Positions 43,235-52,519 of a DNA stretch of 64,000 nucleotides are shown here, piece by piece. Location of the stretch: contig NZ_CP033877.1 of assembly GCF_006970445.1 (NCBI RefSeq), positions 752,750 through 816,749 on the forward strand, in the 5' to 3' direction. The stretch comes from Stenotrophomonas maltophilia (GTDB lineage: Bacteria; Pseudomonadota; Gammaproteobacteria; Xanthomonadales; Xanthomonadaceae). The translations under genes and the position numbers were made by a program. The first letter of the stretch is position 1. Each line of letters begins with the position of its first letter. The notes beneath the pieces are model-generated. The model worked only from the letters and a program-made list of their open reading frames with translations, was not told the DNA's origin and ran no database searches.

Positions 43235-44302
43235 TCAGCGCAGCGGCGAGGCCAGCACAGTGATCTCTTCACGGTCGTGATAGAGCTGTTTGGCGCGCAC
43301 CACCAGCGGCTTGCCGGCCTGGTCCTGGAACAGGTCCAGGCACAGCCGGGTCTCGTCCCAGCGCTTCTTCATCGGCAGCTTCAGATTGAAGATCGCGTGC
43401 CTGCACCAGCCTTCGCGGAACCAGGTGGCCATGCGTTCGGCCACGCGGCGCGGCTGCTCGACCATGTCGCAGACCATCCAGTCCAGCGGCTGTTCCGGGT
43501 GCCAGTGGAAGCCATCGGCGCGCAGGTGCTCGACCAGCCCGGTGTCCAGCACGTGCTGGCGCAGCGGACCATTGTCGATGCTCAGCACGTGCATGTGCTG
43601 GCGGGTCAGTACCCAGGTCCAGCCACCGGGTGCGGCGCCGAGGTCAGCCGCGCGCATGCCGGGCTTGGCCAGCGCCTCGCGTTCTTCCGGCGTCAGCAGG
43701 GTCAACAGCGCCTCGTCCAGCTTCAGTGCCGAACGCGAGGGGGCCTCGGGCAGCAGCTTCAGGCGCGGGATGCCCAGTGCCCACGGTGCGCTGTCGGCCG
43801 GATCGGCCACGCAGACGAAGGCGTGGGTGCCGTCGACGAACACGACGTGCAGGCGCGGCAGGCGGTTGTTTGGCTTGTCGCTGAGCTTGCCGGCCTTGCG
43901 CAGCGCCGGGCGCAGCGCATTGCCGAAGGCGCGGGCCAGCCCGGACAGCGGCTTGCCGGCGTCCGAATCGGGATGTTCCACCCACAGGTCGCCGAAGCGC
44001 GGCGCATCGGCCAACACCTCCAGCATCGGGGTGATGCGGTCGCTCGGATCCAGCTGCGGCAGCTCGGCCAGCACCACCAGCTTCTGCCGCGCGAAGATCA
44101 GCTCGCGCCAGCGCAGGCGCGGCGCCAGCGCAGCGGCCTCGTCGCACATGAAAAGCACGTAGCCATCATTGCGCTGGGTGCGCGCATAACCGGCGAAACC
44201 GGCTTCGCCGGCGCGGAACTGCAGCTCGCCGGCCAGCTCGGGCTCGAAGCCCTGCCGGCACAGGCACAGCAGGCCGATGCCGGTTTCAGTAACGTGCGCC
44301 AT
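43235..44302 (-). CDS. rlmM: 23S rRNA (cytidine(2498)-2'-O)-methyltransferase RlmM
   Basis: A 355-residue enzyme (YgdE) with an N-terminal THUMP-like domain and a C-terminal RrmJ-type methyltransferase domain. Motif I is AADLGAAPGGWTWVLT near residue 208, and the K-D-K-E type tetrad lies in this domain (for example MVCDMVEQP near 264 and FNLKLPMKKRW near 297). It modifies C2498 of 23S rRNA. ATG 44302 overlaps the end of the deaminase gene by 17 bases; ATG 44314 is possible. Confidence 0.9.
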   Translation of the reverse strand: MAHVTETGIGLLCLCRQGFEPELAGELQFRAGEAGFAGYARTQRNDGYVLFMCDEAAALAPRLRWRELIFARQKLVVLAELPQLDPSDRITPMLEVLADAPRFGDLWVEHPDSDAGKPLSGLARAFGNALRPALRKAGKLSDKPNNRLPRLHVVFVDGTHAFVCVADPADSAPWALGIPRLKLLPEAPSRSALKLDEALLTLLTPEEREALAKPGMRAADLGAAPGGWTWVLTRQHMHVLSIDNGPLRQHVLDTGLVEHLRADGFHWHPEQPLDWMVCDMVEQPRRVAERMATWFREGWCRHAIFNLKLPMKKRWDETRLCLDLFQDQAGKPLVVRAKQLYHDREEITVLASPLR

Positions 44303-44846
44303 CGCTTTCCCCATAGGCACGCAGCACGCTGCGCGCGGCGTCGCGGTTCAGGCCCTGCACCACCTCGATGCCACGCTTGCTGAGCTCGCCCACCCAGTCG
44401 GCCGGCAGCGGGCCTTCATCGAACGGGGTCAGCTCTTCTACGTCGGCCGAGTTGGCACCGATCAGCAGGCGGTCGATGCCGGCCCACACGGTGGCGCCGT
44501 AGCACTGGCAGCACGGTTGCGAGCTGGTGGCCAGGGTGACCGGCGACAGCACCGCGTTCAGGCGCGGGGTCTGCAGGCGCTGCTGGGCCAGCATGTAGGC
44601 CATGTTCTCGGCGTGCGCCAGCGAGGTCGCGTGCGGCATCACCCGGTTCACGCCGGCGGCGATGACCTTGTCGTCCGGGCCGAACACCACGGCGCCGAAC
44701 GGGCCGCCACTGGCGTGTTCGACGTTCAGCCGCGACAGCTCGATCGCCAGCGCGACCTTGGCCTCGTCGCCCGGATATCGACGATCCAGGTCGATCTGGT
44801 CGTGGATCCAGGCGGGAAGGGTCAGGTGGACTTGCGCGTACAGCAT
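44286..44846 (-). CDS. nucleoside/guanine deaminase-like cytidine-deaminase-fold enzyme
   Basis: A 186-residue zinc deaminase. The catalytic HAE motif is in TSLAHAENMAYML near residue 77, and the zinc cysteines in SSQPCCQCYGATVWAGI near 108 (PCxxC). FGAVVFGPDD near 51 aligns with the substrate-binding strand. It is the guanine-deaminase/TadA-like group. Substrate (guanine, cytosine or a nucleoside) is not determined by these motifs. ATG 44846 is chosen because residues before it do not fit the fold. Confidence 0.82.
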   Translation of the reverse strand: MLYAQVHLTLPAWIHDQIDLDRRYPGDEAKVALAIELSRLNVEHASGGPFGAVVFGPDDKVIAAGVNRVMPHATSLAHAENMAYMLAQQRLQTPRLNAVLSPVTLATSSQPCCQCYGATVWAGIDRLLIGANSADVEELTPFDEGPLPADWVGELSKRGIEVVQGLNRDAARSVLRAYGESDGARY

Positions 44847-44944
44847 CGCGGGGGTGCCTCGTAGTGGAATGGAAGAAGGTGCGGTTGCTTGGGAAACCGG
44901 CGCGCAGTGTAGCCGCACCGGCCTGTATCGGGTGTGGCGGCGGA

Positions 44945-45667
44945 TCAGCCCGGCGCGCCGGTACGGATCACCACGTACTGCTTGCGGAATTCCAGCCCGG
45001 CCTGCGGCCAGCTGGCGGCATAGGCGCGCAGCAGGGGCAGGGCGGCAGCGAAGTCGTGGCCATTGACCCGGCAATCGGCCTCGCACAGTCCATCGGCATC
45101 GCGCGAGGCGAACAGGCGGATGGCGAGGAAGTGGCGGGCTTTAAGCAGCTCATCGAAGGCCTCCATGCTGCGGGTGAACAGGCAGCAGGGGCAGGAACCA
45201 TGGTCGTCCTCGCTGCAGGTGGACGCATCCACTTCCTGCGCGCGGTAGTGTGCCAACGGCCCCAGCACCACGGTGCGCTGGTGTTCCTCGCCATCGTCGC
45301 CGGCCGGATAGGTCAGGCCCATCATCGGCAGGCCCTGAGCGCCTTCGGCGCCGATCGCAGTCTGCAGGGTCACCAGGTCCACCCGGGCCCAGGCCTGGAA
45401 GCCGGACAGCAGCGATGCCTGCTCATCGGCACCGTTGGCGTGCTGGTACTCGAACAGGCCGTCGGCGAACAACACCGGATGCTGGGCCTCGATGACTGTG
45501 GAGGTCTGCCAGCCGCCGTTGTCGCGCGCGTGCGCGGCCATCGCATGCGGAGTCAGGCGCAGGCCGCTGTCCAGCAACAGCGCGCTGCCGTCGATGCGGC
45601 TGGCGGTGCCGGCATCCTGCAGGGCCTGGTGCAGCAGTGGGAGGAGGGCGGTGGCGCTCGTGGTCAT
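44945..45667 (-). CDS. DUF6348-type protein, uncharacterised
   Basis: A 240-residue soluble protein that resembles the family now called DUF6348. Recognisable blocks are EAQHPVLFADGLFEYQHANG near residue 60 and a cysteine cluster (TCSEDDHGSCPCCLFTRSMEA) near 145, which could bind a metal. No catalytic motif is evident. It is part of the minus-strand set between glnS and rlmM. Function unknown. Confidence 0.68.
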   Translation of the reverse strand: MTTSATALLPLLHQALQDAGTASRIDGSALLLDSGLRLTPHAMAAHARDNGGWQTSTVIEAQHPVLFADGLFEYQHANGADEQASLLSGFQAWARVDLVTLQTAIGAEGAQGLPMMGLTYPAGDDGEEHQRTVVLGPLAHYRAQEVDASTCSEDDHGSCPCCLFTRSMEAFDELLKARHFLAIRLFASRDADGLCEADCRVNGHDFAAALPLLRAYAASWPQAGLEFRKQYVVIRTGAPG

Positions 45668-45715
45668 GTCAGGCCTGTGGATGGATGGGGCGGAGCATCC
45701 AGGCAGGGCCTGGGG

Positions 45716-46381
45716 CTAGCGGTCGAGTGCGTCGAGTTCGGCGCGATATCGCAGCGCGTCGGGCTGCTGCTGCGGATCGTTGCCGTGGTCGCGCAGCCAG
45801 GTTTCCAGCTCGCGGCGATAGTCCGCGCGGAAATCGGCATTGCCCGGGCTGAAGTGCAGCTTGCGTGCCGCCACCTCCACGCGCTCGCGTGCGCTGGCCC
45901 GGGCCTGGGCGATGCCATGCGGTGATTCGTTGGTGAGGATGACGAAGTTGCGCGGGAAGCCCGGCGTGTACTTCACCACGAATGGCTGGTCCTGCGCCGG
46001 GATGCGGATGGCGTTTTCCAGTGGCCACAGCGAAGCGGTATTGGTGTGGAACACCACCTCCACATCGCGCCCTTCGGCAGTGCGCAGCACCGCTTCGTAG
46101 CGCCAGATGTACTGCTCGTTGAGCGTGGAGTTGGTTTCCTCGGCCTTGACGATCACCGCTTCGCCACGCTCGCCCACCACGTTGAGGAAGGCGGCGTTGA
46201 GGAAGTGGCCGAGGAAGATATTGAGCATCGCCAGCGGGAACACCACGATGGCGTAGCCCGGAAAGCGCCGCCACCACGAGACCAGCCCGGCCAGCACCAT
46301 CGCCGCAAAGAACGTCAGCAGCGGATGCTGCGAGATGAACCAGAGCAGGGCGGAGAGGGCGGTGATCATCGTCGTGGTCAT
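45716..46381 (-). CDS. membrane-anchored protein of unknown function
   Basis: A 221-residue protein with two N-terminal transmembrane helices (about residues 10-31 and 44-66). The soluble rest has a beta-rich part (YIWRYEAVLRTAEGRDVEVV) with a PFVVKYTPGFPRNF strand, ending in a charged helical tail. No recognised family. It follows glnS by 31 bases on the same strand. The start could be ATG 46381 or 46369. Confidence 0.65.
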   Translation of the reverse strand: MTTTMITALSALLWFISQHPLLTFFAAMVLAGLVSWWRRFPGYAIVVFPLAMLNIFLGHFLNAAFLNVVGERGEAVIVKAEETNSTLNEQYIWRYEAVLRTAEGRDVEVVFHTNTASLWPLENAIRIPAQDQPFVVKYTPGFPRNFVILTNESPHGIAQARASARERVEVAARKLHFSPGNADFRADYRRELETWLRDHGNDPQQQPDALRYRAELDALDR

Positions 46382-46412
46382 GCGGGCGCCGTCCCGGCGC
46401 CCGCGCAGGTCC

Positions 46413-48161
46413 TCAGGCCGACCAGGTGTCGCGCAGGGTCACGCTGCGGTTGAACACCGGCTTGGCTTCGGTGTGGTCGCGGCGGTCGGCGACGAAGTAG
46501 CCGGTACGCTCGAACTGGAACGACTGCTCCGGCGCCGCGCTGGCCGCGGCCGGCTCGACATAGCCGGTGACGGTGCGGCGCGATTCCGGGTTGAGGTAAT
46601 CGCGGTAGGTCTTGCCTTCCGACTCGTCGTCCGGGTTCGGTACCGAGAACAGGCGGTCGTACAGGCGGATCTCGGCCGGCACGCCGTGCACGGCGCTGAC
46701 CCAGTGGATGGTGCCCTTGACCTTGCGGTTGGCGCCTTCCATGCCCGGACGCGATTCCGGATCCAGCCAGCCGCGCAGCTCGGTGATGGTGCCGTCGGCA
46801 TCCTTGATCACTTCGTCGCAGCGGATGATGCCGGCGCCGCGCAGGCGCACTTCGCCACCCGGGACCAGGCGCTTCCAGCCCTTCGGCGGCACTTCGGCGA
46901 AGTCCTCGCGGTCGATCCACACTTCACGTGCGAACGGCACTTCGCGGCTGCCGAAGCTCTCGTCCTTCGGGTGGTTGCTGAAGGTCAGCTGTTCTTCGTG
47001 GCCTTCCGGCAGGTTGGTCAGTACCAGCTTGACCGGATCGACCACCGCCATGCGGCGCGGTGCGGCGCTGTCCAGGTCTTCGCGCAGCGCGCCTTCCAGC
47101 ACGCTGAAGTCGATCAGCGAATTCTGCTTGCTGATGCCCACGCGCTCGGCGAACAGGCGCATCGCGGCCGGGGTGTAGCCACGGCGGCGCAGGCCCTGCA
47201 GGGTCGGCATGCGCGGGTCTTCCCAGCCGTCCACCAGCTGTTCGGTGACCAGCGCCATCAGCTTGCGCTTGCTCATCACCGTGTAGTTGATGTTCAGGCG
47301 CGAGAACTCGATCTGGCGCGGCTTGGCCGCTTCGCGCGGCAGGCCGGCATCGACCAGCGGCTGGGTCAGCGCGTCGTCATGGGCGAAATCGACGTTGTCC
47401 ACGCACCAGTCGTACAGCGGGCGGTGGTCTTCGAATTCCAGCGTGCACAGCGAGTGGGTGATGCCCTCGATCGAATCACCCAGTGCATGGGCGAAGTCGT
47501 ACATCGGGTAGATCGGCCACGCGTTGCCGGTGTTCTGGTGTTCGACGTGCTTGATGCGGTACAGGGCCGGATCGCGCAGGTTGATGTTGCCGCTGGCCAT
47601 GTCGATCTTCGCACGCAGGGTGCGCGCGCCATCCGGGAATTCACCGGCGCGCATGCGGCGGAACAGGTCGAGGTTCTCCTCGACGCTGCGGTCGCGCCAC
47701 GGCGACGGACGGCCCGGTTCGGTCAGGGTGCCGCGGTAGGCGCGCACTTCCTCGGCCGACAGGTCGCAGACGTAGGCCTTGCCCTGTTCGATCAGCTTCT
47801 CGGCGGCCAGGTAATAGGTCTGGAAGTAGTCCGAGGCGTGGCGCAGCTCGTTCCAGCTGAAGCCCAGCCAGCGCACGTCGTCCTGGATCGCGGCCACGTA
47901 CTCCGGATCTTCCTTGGCCGGGTTGGTGTCGTCGAAGCGCAGGTTGCAGACACCGCTGAACTCACCGGCGATGCCGAAGTTCAGGCAGATCGACTTGGCA
48001 TGACCGATGTGCAGATAGCCGTTCGGCTCCGGCGGGAAGCGGGTCTTGATCGCCTGGTGCTTTCCGCTGGCCAGGTCCTCGCGCACGATCTGGCGGATGA
48101 AATCGCGCTTTTCGTGGCTGTCGGCGGGGGTCTCGGGGCTGGCGGGGGTGTGCTCGGACAT
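46413..48161 (-). CDS. glnS: glutaminyl-tRNA synthetase
   Basis: A 582-residue class I synthetase. The HIGH motif is in [17 protein letters not shown] near residue 50, and the KMSKS-type motif is VMSKRKL near 290. The C-terminal part forms the anticodon-binding beta barrels ([22 protein letters not shown]). It charges tRNA-Gln directly. ATG 48161 gives [12 protein letters not shown]; a longer frame upstream is not needed. Confidence 0.97.
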   Translation of the reverse strand: MSEHTPASPETPADSHEKRDFIRQIVREDLASGKHQAIKTRFPPEPNGYLHIGHAKSICLNFGIAGEFSGVCNLRFDDTNPAKEDPEYVAAIQDDVRWLGFSWNELRHASDYFQTYYLAAEKLIEQGKAYVCDLSAEEVRAYRGTLTEPGRPSPWRDRSVEENLDLFRRMRAGEFPDGARTLRAKIDMASGNINLRDPALYRIKHVEHQNTGNAWPIYPMYDFAHALGDSIEGITHSLCTLEFEDHRPLYDWCVDNVDFAHDDALTQPLVDAGLPREAAKPRQIEFSRLNINYTVMSKRKLMALVTEQLVDGWEDPRMPTLQGLRRRGYTPAAMRLFAERVGISKQNSLIDFSVLEGALREDLDSAAPRRMAVVDPVKLVLTNLPEGHEEQLTFSNHPKDESFGSREVPFAREVWIDREDFAEVPPKGWKRLVPGGEVRLRGAGIIRCDEVIKDADGTITELRGWLDPESRPGMEGANRKVKGTIHWVSAVHGVPAEIRLYDRLFSVPNPDDESEGKTYRDYLNPESRRTVTGYVEPAAASAAPEQSFQFERTGYFVADRRDHTEAKPVFNRSVTLRDTWSA

Positions 48162-48238
48162 GAGTCGGCGAAAAGAAAGGCAGAAAGACCAACAGTCTAG
48201 CGCGTACGGGGCAGGGCTGCCCGGTGGGGGTGTGGGCA

Positions 48239-48340
48239 TGCCGGCCAGCGGCCGGCACTACCAGCCCACTTTCCGGTAGCGCCGGCCGGCGGAACGTGGA
48301 TCGACGTGCAGATGGGTAGTGCCGGCCGCTGGCCGGCAGA
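48239..48340. repeat. cluster of three SMAG REPs
   Basis: TGCCGGCCAGCGGCCGGCAC plus TAC at 48239-48261, GTAGCGCCGGCCGGCGG at 48276, and GTAGTGCCGGCCGCTGGCCG at 48316. They sit between the divergent glnS and the DUF2007 gene, so the promoters of both must lie around or between them. Confidence 0.85.
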
Positions 48341-48413
48341 ACGGTCATGCGCCGTCACCACCACCATTCAGCCCTCGGGCGTATGCTGGACCCCTGCCCC
48401 GAGGAGCCGCCGC

Positions 48414-48677
48414 ATGCACATCGTGTACAAGGCCGACAACCTGTTCGACGCCCATCTGGTCAAGCACGCGCTGGAAGATGCCGGCATTCCCGCCTTCGTG
48501 TTCGGCGAGTCGTTGCTGGGTGGCATGGGGGAATTGCCGCTGTTTGGAGTGCTGCGTGTGGGCATCCCCGATGCGGCGCGGCCACAGGCGGAGGACATCG
48601 TGGCAGCACTGGACTTGGGCCACGCGCCGGACGCCCCCATTTCCGATGCAGACGACATAGCCGGACTTCCGGCGTAG
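48414..48677 (+). CDS. DUF2007-family putative signal-transducing protein
   Basis: An 87-residue protein of the DUF2007 (putative prokaryotic signal transducing) family. The core MHIVYKADNLFDAHLVKHAL, with GIPAFVFGESLLGGMGELP, fits the ferredoxin-like fold found in these proteins. Ligand unknown. ATG 48414 follows GAGGAG at a suitable distance. msrA starts nine bases after the stop. Confidence 0.82.
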   Translation: MHIVYKADNLFDAHLVKHALEDAGIPAFVFGESLLGGMGELPLFGVLRVGIPDAARPQAEDIVAALDLGHAPDAPISDADDIAGLPA

Positions 48678-48686
48678 GAGCGCATC

Positions 48687-49373
48687 ATGTTGGGAATTGG
48701 CCAGGGGATCCTCGGCATCGGCGCCTTCAAGCAGCGCCTGCCGCGCCCGGAAGAAGCACTGCCGGGGCGCGAGCAACCGCTGCCGCTGCACAGCAACCAG
48801 CACTTCGTGAACAGCCATCCGCTGAAGGACCGTTTCGCCGGCCTGCAGCAGATCCGCTTCGCGCTGGGCTGCTTCTGGGGCGCCGAGCGCAAGTTCTGGA
48901 CCGAACCGGGCGTGTACAGCACCTCGGTCGGCTATGCCGGCGGCATCACCCCGAACCCGACCTATGAAGAGGTCTGCTCGGGGCTGACCGGCCACACCGA
49001 AGTGGTGCAGGTGGTGTTCGACCCGGCGGTGGTAAGCCTGGAGCGGCTGCTGCAGCTGTTCTGGGAAAGCCACGACCCGACCCAGGGCATGCGCCAGGGC
49101 AACGACACCGGCACCCAGTACCGCTCGGCGATCCACGCCACCGACGAGGCGCAGTACGCCGCCGCGCTGGCCAGCCGCGAGGCTTACCAGGCGCAGCTGG
49201 ATGCAGCCGGCTACGGCCCGATCACCACCGAGATCGTGTACCCGGCGCCGGAGTACTACTACGCCGAGGACTATCACCAGCAGTACCTGGCGAAGAATCC
49301 GAACGGTTACTGCGGCATCGGCGGCACCGGGGTGAGCTGCCCAATCGGGTTGGATGTGGAGGCGCCGCGCTGA
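48687..49373 (+). CDS. msrA: peptide-methionine (S)-S-oxide reductase
   Basis: A 228-residue repair enzyme. Catalytic Cys 62 is in [14 protein letters not shown]. Other MsrA blocks are [26 protein letters not shown], and THGTQY-like [12 protein letters not shown] near 145. The C-terminal [14 protein letters not shown] carries possible resolving cysteines. It reduces oxidised methionines with thioredoxin, in keeping with the nearby peroxide-defence genes. Two covarying hairpin elements and a terminator follow. Confidence 0.94.
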   Translation: MLGIGQGILGIGAFKQRLPRPEEALPGREQPLPLHSNQHFVNSHPLKDRFAGLQQIRFALGCFWGAERKFWTEPGVYSTSVGYAGGITPNPTYEEVCSGLTGHTEVVQVVFDPAVVSLERLLQLFWESHDPTQGMRQGNDTGTQYRSAIHATDEAQYAAALASREAYQAQLDAAGYGPITTEIVYPAPEYYYAEDYHQQYLAKNPNGYCGIGGTGVSCPIGLDVEAPR

Positions 49374-49458
49374 CGCGCGGTGGTCCGCCTGCGGCGGGCA
49401 GAAGCTGAAAGCAACTGCCAAAGCCAAAGCCAAAGCGGCTCTGGGTTGCTGATGGTTT

Positions 49459-49577
49459 GGCGGGACGGGTACAGATGACGGGACACGCCGTGAACCCGTC
49501 CCTGGGGGCTCGGCCACGGCATCCATGCCGTGGACGGTCCCGCCATCTGCACCCGTCCCGCCTCCGATCATTTCCCG
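49459..49577 (+). ncRNA. covarying intergenic hairpin element, copy 4
   Basis: The outer stem pairs 49459-49484 with 49537-49562 (24 of 26 pairs). The core is ACGCCGTGAA, P2 is CCC, loop GTCCCT, GGG. P3 is CCACGGC around the ATCCAT loop and GCCGTGG at 49514-49533. The tail is TCCGATCATTTCCCGG. The hairpin CCGCCTGCGGCGG and AAAGCC repeats upstream correspond to the lead-in of copies 1 and 2. Confidence 0.6.
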
Positions 49578-49620
49578 GTGACGGTGGGCAAGAGCATGGG
49601 TTACTGACGAACTGAAAGAA

Positions 49621-49658
49621 AACAAAAAGGACGCGGCTTTCGCCGCGTCCTTTTTGTT
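49621..49658. terminator. bidirectional terminator between msrA and tal
   Basis: AACAAAAAGGACGCGGC is mirrored exactly by GCCGCGTCCTTTTTGTT around a TTTC loop. It has an A-run on one side and a T-run on the other, which makes it a classic two-way rho-independent terminator. Confidence 0.92.
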
Positions 49659-49675
49659 TGTATGCAGTGCTTTCT

Positions 49676-49699
49676 GTAGAGCGGAGCCATGCTCCGCTC
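49676..49699. repeat. single SMAG REP
   Basis: GTAGAGCGGAGCCATGCTCC followed by GCTC: a GTAG head with a GAGCGGAGC/GCTCCGCTC stem, just after the bidirectional terminator. Confidence 0.78.
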
Positions 49700-49760
49700 C
49701 AAGCAAGCGAAGCGCGCGACCCGCTGTTGCTCTTCTTTCTTTCTTCCGTGGCGGGCGGCC

Positions 49761-49877
49761 ACCGGAAACTGTCAGAGGGCGGGCGGGTTGGGTTCGCGGG
49801 AGTGTCCGCCGCATGGATGCGGCGGCCAAGCCTCCAGGGGTGGGTTCACGGCGTCTCCCGCGAACCCAACCCGCCCG
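49761..49877 (-). ncRNA. covarying intergenic hairpin element, copy 5 (inverted)
   Basis: The outer stem pairs 49780-49802 with 49855-49877 exactly (23 bp). On the minus strand the core is ACGCCGTGAA, P2 is CC(C), loop near ACCCCT, GG, and P3 is CCGCCGC around ATCCAT, GCGGCGG (49806-49825). The tail on the minus strand is CTGACAGTTTCC. It lies in sense orientation behind tal. Confidence 0.58.
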
Positions 49878-49938
49878 ACCCGGCGCGGCTTTTGCTCTGA
49901 GCCCCCGCCACGAGGGGCTCAGCCGTTGGCCGGAATCC

Positions 49939-50895
49939 TCACAGTTCCGAACGAATGCGCTCGCGCAGCGCCTGCAGATCCTTGGCAAACGCATCGATAC
50001 CGGTCGCCAGTTTCTCGGTGGCCATCGGATCGGCCGCCAGATCCGCTGCAAACTTCGCCGCATCGATCGGGGTCACCGCCACGCCGTCGGCGGCACCGGC
50101 CACCAGCTTGCGCGGCAGCTCGCCGTGGTCGGCGTCCAGCTTCTCCAGCAGGTCCGGCGAAATCGTCAGGCGGTCGCAGCCGGCCAGCGCTTCGATCTGC
50201 GCGGTCGAACGGAACGAGGCGCCCATCACCACCGTCGGCGAACCGCGGCGCTTGAATTCGGCGTACACGCCGCGCACGAACTTCACGCCCGGGTCTTCGT
50301 CGATGTTGGCCGGGGCCTGGCCGTTGGCCACGTACCAATCGAGGATACGGCCGACGAACGGCGAGATCAGGAACGCGCCGGCTTCGCTGCAGGCCAGCGC
50401 CTGGGTCGGGTTGAAGATCAGGGTCAGGTTGCAGTCGATGCCTTCGGCCTGCAGGATGCGCGCGGCTTCCACGCCTTCCCAGGTGGCGGCGATCTTGATC
50501 AGGATCTTCTCGCGCGGCACGCCGGCGTCGGCGTACATCTGGATGAACTGGCGGGCCTTGGCCACGGTGGCAGCGGTGTCGTGGGCCTGGTCGGCATCCA
50601 CTTCGGTGGACACGCGGCCCGGCACCAGCGTGCTCAGCAGTGCGCCGACGCCGATGGTCAGGCGGTCTGCCACGGCGTGCACCACGGTCTCGCGGTCGCC
50701 ACCCTGCTGGCGGCCCCAGGCCAGTTCGCGTTCGATCAGCTCGGCGTAGACCGGCAGGTCCAGCGCCTTTTTCACCAGGGTCGGGTTGGTGGTGCAGTCC
50801 ACCGGCTGCAGGCGCTTGATCGCCTCGTAGTCACCGGTATCGGCAACGACCACGGACAGTTCGCGCAGCTGGGACAGTTTGGACGGGGTACTCAT
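49939..50895 (-). CDS. tal: transaldolase
   Basis: A 318-residue enzyme of the non-oxidative pentose phosphate pathway (TalB-like size). The Schiff-base lysine is Lys 134 in [14 protein letters not shown]. The N-terminal block [13 protein letters not shown] at 33-45 and the C-terminal [11 protein letters not shown] near 180 are typical. It transfers dihydroxyacetone units between sugar phosphates. No start choice is open: ATG 50895 gives [13 protein letters not shown]. Confidence 0.96.
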   Translation of the reverse strand: MSTPSKLSQLRELSVVVADTGDYEAIKRLQPVDCTTNPTLVKKALDLPVYAELIERELAWGRQQGGDRETVVHAVADRLTIGVGALLSTLVPGRVSTEVDADQAHDTAATVAKARQFIQMYADAGVPREKILIKIAATWEGVEAARILQAEGIDCNLTLIFNPTQALACSEAGAFLISPFVGRILDWYVANGQAPANIDEDPGVKFVRGVYAEFKRRGSPTVVMGASFRSTAQIEALAGCDRLTISPDLLEKLDADHGELPRKLVAGAADGVAVTPIDAAKFAADLAADPMATEKLATGIDAFAKDLQALRERIRSEL

Positions 50896-50943
50896 TACGG
50901 CTCCTGGTGCAGGGGGATCGAATCGCGCGGTGCGCAGCGGTAA

Positions 50944-51348
50944 TCAGGGGCGGTCGTTGTGGACCGCGGTCACGCGCAGGCGCAGCTTGCGGCCGCCGGG
51001 CGCGTTCCAGTCGATGCTCTGGCCGATGGCCAGGCCGAGCAGGGCACTGCCGACCGGGGCCAGCACGGAAACCTTGCCTTCATCGACGTTGGCTTCGCGG
51101 GGGAAGACCAGGGTCAGGACGTGCTTTTCGCCCGACACCTCATCTTCGCACTCCACGCGCGAATGCATCATGACGATGCCTTCGGGAATCTGGTCCGGTG
51201 CCAGCACGGTGGCCCGGTTGAGTTCTTCAGCAAGCGCGAGCGCGGCAGGCGTCTGGCTCAGCGCAGGGGATTCGAGCATGGCGTCCAGGCGGTCCATGTC
51301 GAAGGTGGAAACGGTGATCGACGGCGGCAGGCCGCTGGCGGTGTTCAT
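50944..51348 (-). CDS. rnk: GreA/GreB-family elongation factor, Rnk-like
   Basis: A 134-residue protein with a short N-terminal helical part and a GreA/B C-terminal FKBP-like domain (VLTLVFPREANVDEGKVSVL near residue 78, GSALLGLAIGQSIDW near 98). This is the Rnk form without the long coiled coil, which binds RNA polymerase and was named regulator of nucleoside diphosphate kinase. The start at 51348 (MNTASG) follows a GGAGC site. Confidence 0.87.
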   Translation of the reverse strand: MNTASGLPPSITVSTFDMDRLDAMLESPALSQTPAALALAEELNRATVLAPDQIPEGIVMMHSRVECEDEVSGEKHVLTLVFPREANVDEGKVSVLAPVGSALLGLAIGQSIDWNAPGGRKLRLRVTAVHNDRP

Positions 51349-51471
51349 GGTGAAGCTCCTTGGTTGAAAGCCATGCAAAAGGCGGCACCTGCTGGCGCCG
51401 CCTGTCTGTATTGTGGGGACAAATGCGGCCGGAATCGACTCCTGCCGATTCCAGGCCGGTACTGCGGGGGC

Positions 51472-52434
51472 TCAGCCGTTCAGCGCGGGGCCGGGCAGGG
51501 CCGGTGCATCGCTGGCGGCATTCAGCGCTTCCAGGGAGAACAGCGCCTGCGGCAGACGCTTGAACTGGTCAGCCAGCTCCATCAGGAAGTCGTTCATGGC
51601 CGAGCTGCGGCGCCAGATCATGGCGATGCGGCGGCTGGGACGGCCTTCGCCGGTGAAGTCGAGCAGGCGGATGTTGTTCGAGCGCGGCACCGGCGGCTGC
51701 ACCGACAGGCTCGGCAGCAGGGTGATGCCGACGTCGGCGGCGACCATCTGCCGCAGCGTTTCCAGGCTGGTGGCGCGGAACTCGGACTTCTCGTTCGCGC
51801 CGAACAGGCGGCAGACTTCCAGCGCCTGATCACGCAGGCAATGGCCGTCTTCCAGCAGCAGCAGCTTCTGCGTGGCCAGTTCCTGCACGTCCAGGTGTTC
51901 GCGGCGGGCCAGCGGATGGCGCCCGGAGACGGCCAGCAGGAACGGTTCCTCGAACAGGAACTCGGCATGCAGCTGGTCGTCGATCACCGGCAGGGCCAGC
52001 AGTGCAGCGTCGAGCTTGCCTTCGCGCAGGCGGTCCAGCAGTACATCGCTCTTTTCCTCGACCAGCAGCAGTTCCAGCTCCGGGAAGCGATCGCGGATGC
52101 GCGGGATCACATGCGGCAGCAGGTACGGGCCGAGGGTCGGGAAGATCCCCAGGCGCACCGTGCCGGCTTCCGGATCGCGGCTGCGTCGCGCCGCTTCCTT
52201 CAGCTGCTCCACTTCGGACACGATCACCCGTGCCCGTGCCGCCGCTTCCTGGCCGGCCGGGGTCAGCATCACCTTGCGCGGTGCGCGTTCCACCAGCGGC
52301 AGGCCCAGCTCTTCTTCCAGCTTGCGGATCTGCGTGGACAGCGTGGGCTGGCTGACAAAGCAGGAAGCGGCGGCCCGGCCGAAATGCTTGTGGTCGGCCA
52401 GGGCTACCAGGTACTTCAGATCACGTAGGTTCAT
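51472..52434 (-). CDS. oxyR: peroxide sensor and LysR-type activator OxyR
   Basis: A 320-residue regulator. The N-terminal winged-helix domain is MNLRDLKYLVALADHKHFGR with a SQPTLSTQIRKLEEELG recognition helix. The redox cysteines are Cys 199 (LLLEDGHCLRDQ) and Cys 208 (ALEVCRLF), the same numbers as in E. coli OxyR. It senses H2O2 through the disulfide and turns on ahpC, ahpF and catalase genes. It is the third gene after ahpC and ahpF, the xanthomonad order. Confidence 0.95.
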   Translation of the reverse strand: MNLRDLKYLVALADHKHFGRAAASCFVSQPTLSTQIRKLEEELGLPLVERAPRKVMLTPAGQEAAARARVIVSEVEQLKEAARRSRDPEAGTVRLGIFPTLGPYLLPHVIPRIRDRFPELELLLVEEKSDVLLDRLREGKLDAALLALPVIDDQLHAEFLFEEPFLLAVSGRHPLARREHLDVQELATQKLLLLEDGHCLRDQALEVCRLFGANEKSEFRATSLETLRQMVAADVGITLLPSLSVQPPVPRSNNIRLLDFTGEGRPSRRIAMIWRRSSAMNDFLMELADQFKRLPQALFSLEALNAASDAPALPGPALNG

Positions 52435-52519
52435 CCTTACACCCCAGGGGTAACGGACCGGCTGACGGCGTGGTTACCCGACAGGCAGACAATGTTCCCG
52501 GTGATCTGGGAACGGTGGA

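Larger units (their letters stand above)
49374..49938. other. 565-base region between convergent msrA and tal: two hairpin elements, terminator, REP
   Basis: No coding frame is credible. In order the region holds a short AAAGCC direct repeat run (about 49411-49440), covarying hairpin copy 4 (plus orientation), a perfect bidirectional terminator (49621-49658), a SMAG REP (49676-49699), and covarying hairpin copy 5 (minus orientation). Confidence 0.75.

Noticed and set aside
46335..48200. A 621-codon plus-strand frame opposite glnS
   Set aside because: Antisense shadow of the synthetase; no domain and biased composition.
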